16,345 nt of DNA from Thermoplasmata archaeon (lineage in GTDB: Archaea; Thermoplasmatota; Thermoplasmata; UBA184): contig JASHUP010000159.1 of NCBI GenBank assembly GCA_030039915.1, forward strand, positions 1 to 16,345, read 5' to 3'. Below are positions 14,846 through 16,345 of this stretch, piece after piece. The position numbers and the translations under genes are program-made. Each line of letters opens with the position of its first letter. The stretch's first letter is position 1. The notes beneath the pieces were generated by a model. It was given only the letters and a program-made list of their open reading frames with translations, ran no database searches and was not told the origin of the DNA.

Positions 14846-15115
14846 GCGCCTAGCGAACCTAGCCACCCGCGGACTCACTCTTCGTCACCGTTTGGCCGGG
14901 ATCGGCTCCGGCCCGCCCGGAGAAACCGGGCCGTCTACTTTGTGTCTGAAGGTTTCGCTGACCGGATCGAAAGCCGACGGTCGAGAGAGGATTCGCCTCC
15001 CGTCGAGTTGAATTGAGGCTCCGATAGAGGACCTTCCCTTTTCAGCAGTGTTCCGGCCAACTCCGGAACAGCCCCTGAGCTGACGGCGGCTCGCTTCGCT
15101 CGGTGTCTGACGGAC
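14846..15115. other. Non-coding stretch with inverted repeats
   Basis: I see no convincing gene on either strand. The stretch holds CTCCGG-CCCGC-CCGGAG (14906-14922), which competes with an overlapping stem GGCCCG (14910-14915) with CGGGCC (14927-14932). Further right is a perfect 8-base stem TGTTCCGG-CCAACT-CCGGAACA (15049-15070), and then a CTGAG/CTCAG pair with two TGACGG copies just inside it (15075-15119) that reaches the GNAT stop codon. The right part may be the 3' untranslated region of the GNAT transcript or a dispersed repeat. Confidence 0.4.
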
Positions 15116-15657
15116 TCAGTACCCCACATTCGAGAGCCTCCGCGCTCGCGGGGTCAGCCACTTTCCGAGGTAGAGAACGCGTTGGGCGTATCCCCTGGCC
15201 CGGTAAAGTTCGAGGGCCCGGATGTTGCCAGACAGAGCGATCAAGTGATCGAAGTCTCGGCCCTTCGCCCGAAACCTTCGTTCGATCACGTCCATCGGCT
15301 GGTTTGCAATACCGCGTCGTCGAAACTCGGGCAGGACGTAGAGACTCAGGATCGCGCTCGGCCTGGCCGGTTCGAAGCTGCGTCTCTTCGGAGGGGCCCT
15401 CACATACGCGGCTGCCGCGAAGCCCACGCGCCTCTCGCCCACAACTGCGACCAAGAGGCACCCCCCTCGCGTCCGGGCCTGCTTCAGTAGCCAAGAGGAG
15501 TGGGACCGCCCCCACTCGTGGGGTGGGACGACCAGCTTGAGGGGGTCAAACGGTGCCTCGTCTCTCAGCTCCGCGAGTCCCCCCTCTCAAGGAATGGACG
15601 ATCTCCCGGCATGAAATCGCGGATCTCGACCGACCGAGCGCCGATCCTCTCCGCCAT
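15116..15657 (-). pseudogene. GNAT acetyltransferase split by a one-base frameshift
   Basis: From the ATG at 15657 the first frame gives MAERIGARSVEIRDFMPGDR and stops after 30 residues (15565). The rest of a GNAT domain continues in the -1 frame and is open from 15586 to the stop at 15116, but has no usable start near its beginning. Joining the frames at the G6 run (plus-strand C6, 15579-15584) gives about 180 residues. These include WGRSHSSWLLKQ, the central strand LLVAVVGERRVGF, the acetyl-CoA motif LYVLPEFRRRGIA and the terminal NIRALELYRARGY. The first ATG sits 27 bases past a strong TATA box, so it is the original start. A G7 run, or a -1 slip on the G-run, would restore the protein. 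It may be a pseudogene, an assembly error or a frameshift-controlled gene. GNAT enzymes acetylate amines; the substrate is unknown. Confidence 0.8.
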
Positions 15658-15680
15658 TCCACGTCGGGCATAAATCGACG

Positions 15681-15687
15681 TTTTATA
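15681..15687 (-). promoter_or_regulatory. TATA box of the GNAT gene
   Basis: TATAAAA on the minus strand is the best TATA match in the window. It is centred 27 bases before the ATG at 15657, the exact spacing of a leaderless archaeal promoter, and so supports an intact start for the frameshifted GNAT gene. Confidence 0.7.
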
Positions 15688-15822
15688 CCGCCTCTCCCCT
15701 GCCGGACTCTCGGAGGAACGAACAGATCAAATGCGTTCGGCCAGTCGGGCATTAACCCGGCCGAAGTCCGCTGGTGCAATAGGACACAAAACGGCTAAAT
15801 TCGGTCCAACTTCCTGACGGCG

Positions 15823-15897
15823 GGGCCCGTAGCTTAGTTTGGCTGGAGCACCCGGCTGATAACCGGGAGGTCGCCGGTTCAAATCCGGCCGGGCCCA
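15823..15897 (+). tRNA. tRNA-Ile (anticodon GAT)
   Basis: A 75-base cloverleaf can be drawn completely. The acceptor stem GGGCCCG (15823-15829) pairs perfectly with CGGGCCC (15890-15896), followed by discriminator A. The D stem is GCTT with GAGC (one G-T pair). The anticodon stem CCCGG/CCGGG encloses CTGATAA with anticodon GAT at 15858-15860. The T stem GCCGG/CCGGC encloses TTCAAAT. The 3' CCA is not encoded and there is no intron. An AT-richer CTAAAT at 15795-15800, about 25 bases upstream, may be its promoter. Confidence 0.97.
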
Positions 15898-16116
15898 TCT
15901 TCGCTCGCAAAGAGCGCGCGCTTTCGGAGCGACGTCGGGCGTTCGAAAGCTGCCACGTCGATTTCGGGGCAGCTCTCCCGTGACTGCCGGTCGAGCAGAG
16001 GGAATCCGGCCGCCGGGTAATACGGACTGACGCTCGCATCATGGGGGTCCGGTCGGCGCCGGTGTCACGCCGATCGGGACTGCGGGTCTCTGTGCAGCCC
16101 GAACGGAGGATGAGAC
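15898..16116. other. Intergenic region after tRNA-Ile
   Basis: No gene is apparent. The only clear structure is a perfect 7-base inverted repeat AGCTGCC (15948-15954) / GGCAGCT (15968-15974) with a 13-base loop, plus a nearly perfect palindrome AAAGAGCGCGCGCTTT (15909-15924, one mismatch) just past the tRNA. Either could mark the tRNA transcript end; no T-tract follows. Confidence 0.35.
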
Positions 16117-16345
16117 TTACGACCGTCGCGACGAACCACGAGCCGGAGAATTCCGCTTCTTCGTCGCCAGGGGGCCCCCGGCGCTCGGCCGGGGAAACTT
16201 GGGGTTCGCGTGCCACGAGTCCTTGTGACGCGCGGGATCGTGATCGTACTCGAACCACCATACCCCAGTATAGGGCGGCTCGATGTCGTCCTGCCAAAGC
16301 ATACACAAGATCTCACCGTGATGGAGAAAGTCCTCCTCGACCAGG
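16117..16345 (-). CDS. C-terminal end of an unknown protein (5' end outside window)
   Basis: The frame is open from the right edge to the TAA at 16117 and encodes at least 75 residues. It begins LVEEDFLHHGEILCMLWQ, continues with IEPPYTGVWWFEYDHD and ends in a basic tail rich in Ser, Arg and Lys. The aromatic-rich composition and the spacing of His, Glu and Trp look like a real protein. The HHGEI helix followed by a short IEPPY turn recalls the last helix of DinB-type helical bundle proteins, but this is only a resemblance. An internal start at the TTG (16308) is less likely than continuation past the edge. Confidence 0.5.
   Translation of the reverse strand, partial: LVEEDFLHHGEILCMLWQDDIEPPYTGVWWFEYDHDPARHKDSWHANPKFPRPSAGGPLATKKRNSPARGSSRRS

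Noticed and set aside
14748..15011. 87-codon plus-strand frame in the helicase-GNAT gap
   Set aside because: Low-complexity Arg/Ser/Gly composition, overlap with the helicase start and no promoter or ribosome-binding site.
15752..16306. Long minus-strand open frame containing GPAGFEPATSRLSAGC
   Set aside because: It reads through the antisense of tRNA-Ile; the GFEPATSRL string is a well-known artefact of tRNA genes. The flanking sequence has no protein-like pattern and overlaps the likely partial gene at the right edge.
1..16345. CRISPR array, insertion sequence or prophage
   Set aside because: No regularly spaced repeats, transposase, integrase or phage structural genes were seen. The tRNA-Ile has no partial duplicate nearby that would mark an integration site.

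Overview
The window most likely comes from a high-GC archaeon. Several genes have AT-rich TATA-like boxes centred about 27-33 bases before the start codon, the spacing expected for leaderless archaeal mRNAs. No bacterial -10/-35 promoters stand out, and the tRNA-Ile gene does not encode its 3' CCA. An aerobic, heterotrophic member of the Thermoplasmatota would fit the gene content, but that lineage is an inference and no marker gene here proves it.

Left part (1-3,540): a GHMP-family sugar kinase runs off the left edge on the minus strand. It is divergent from a Nudix hydrolase, which converges with a 14-helix DHA2-type MFS exporter. The exporter is divergent from a VIT1/CCC1-type iron or manganese transporter.

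Middle-left (3,540-5,160): three minus-strand genes, namely a small Cys-rich protein, an 80-residue protein of unknown function and an orphan protein resembling the nuclease domain of HsdR. Each has its own probable promoter.

Core (5,158-12,566, minus strand): a tight seven-gene operon. The order of transcription is E1-alpha (copy 1), E1-beta, E2, E1-alpha (copy 2), E3, lipB, and an NDUFA9-like dehydrogenase/reductase. E1, E2 and E3 form a 2-oxoacid dehydrogenase complex, probably acting on branched-chain 2-oxoacids and/or pyruvate. LipB loads the octanoyl precursor of lipoate onto E2. The genes are joined by 4-base ATGA overlaps, gaps of 2-13 bases and internal Shine-Dalgarno sites. The second E1-alpha, alongside a single E1-beta, is the most unusual feature of the operon.

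Right part (12,720-16,345): a hemerythrin-like protein and a DEAD-box RNA helicase lie upstream of the operon on the same strand. Next come a roughly 300-base non-coding stretch with several inverted repeats, a GNAT acetyltransferase split by a one-base frameshift in a G6 run, tRNA-Ile(GAT), and the C-terminal end of another gene that runs off the right edge.
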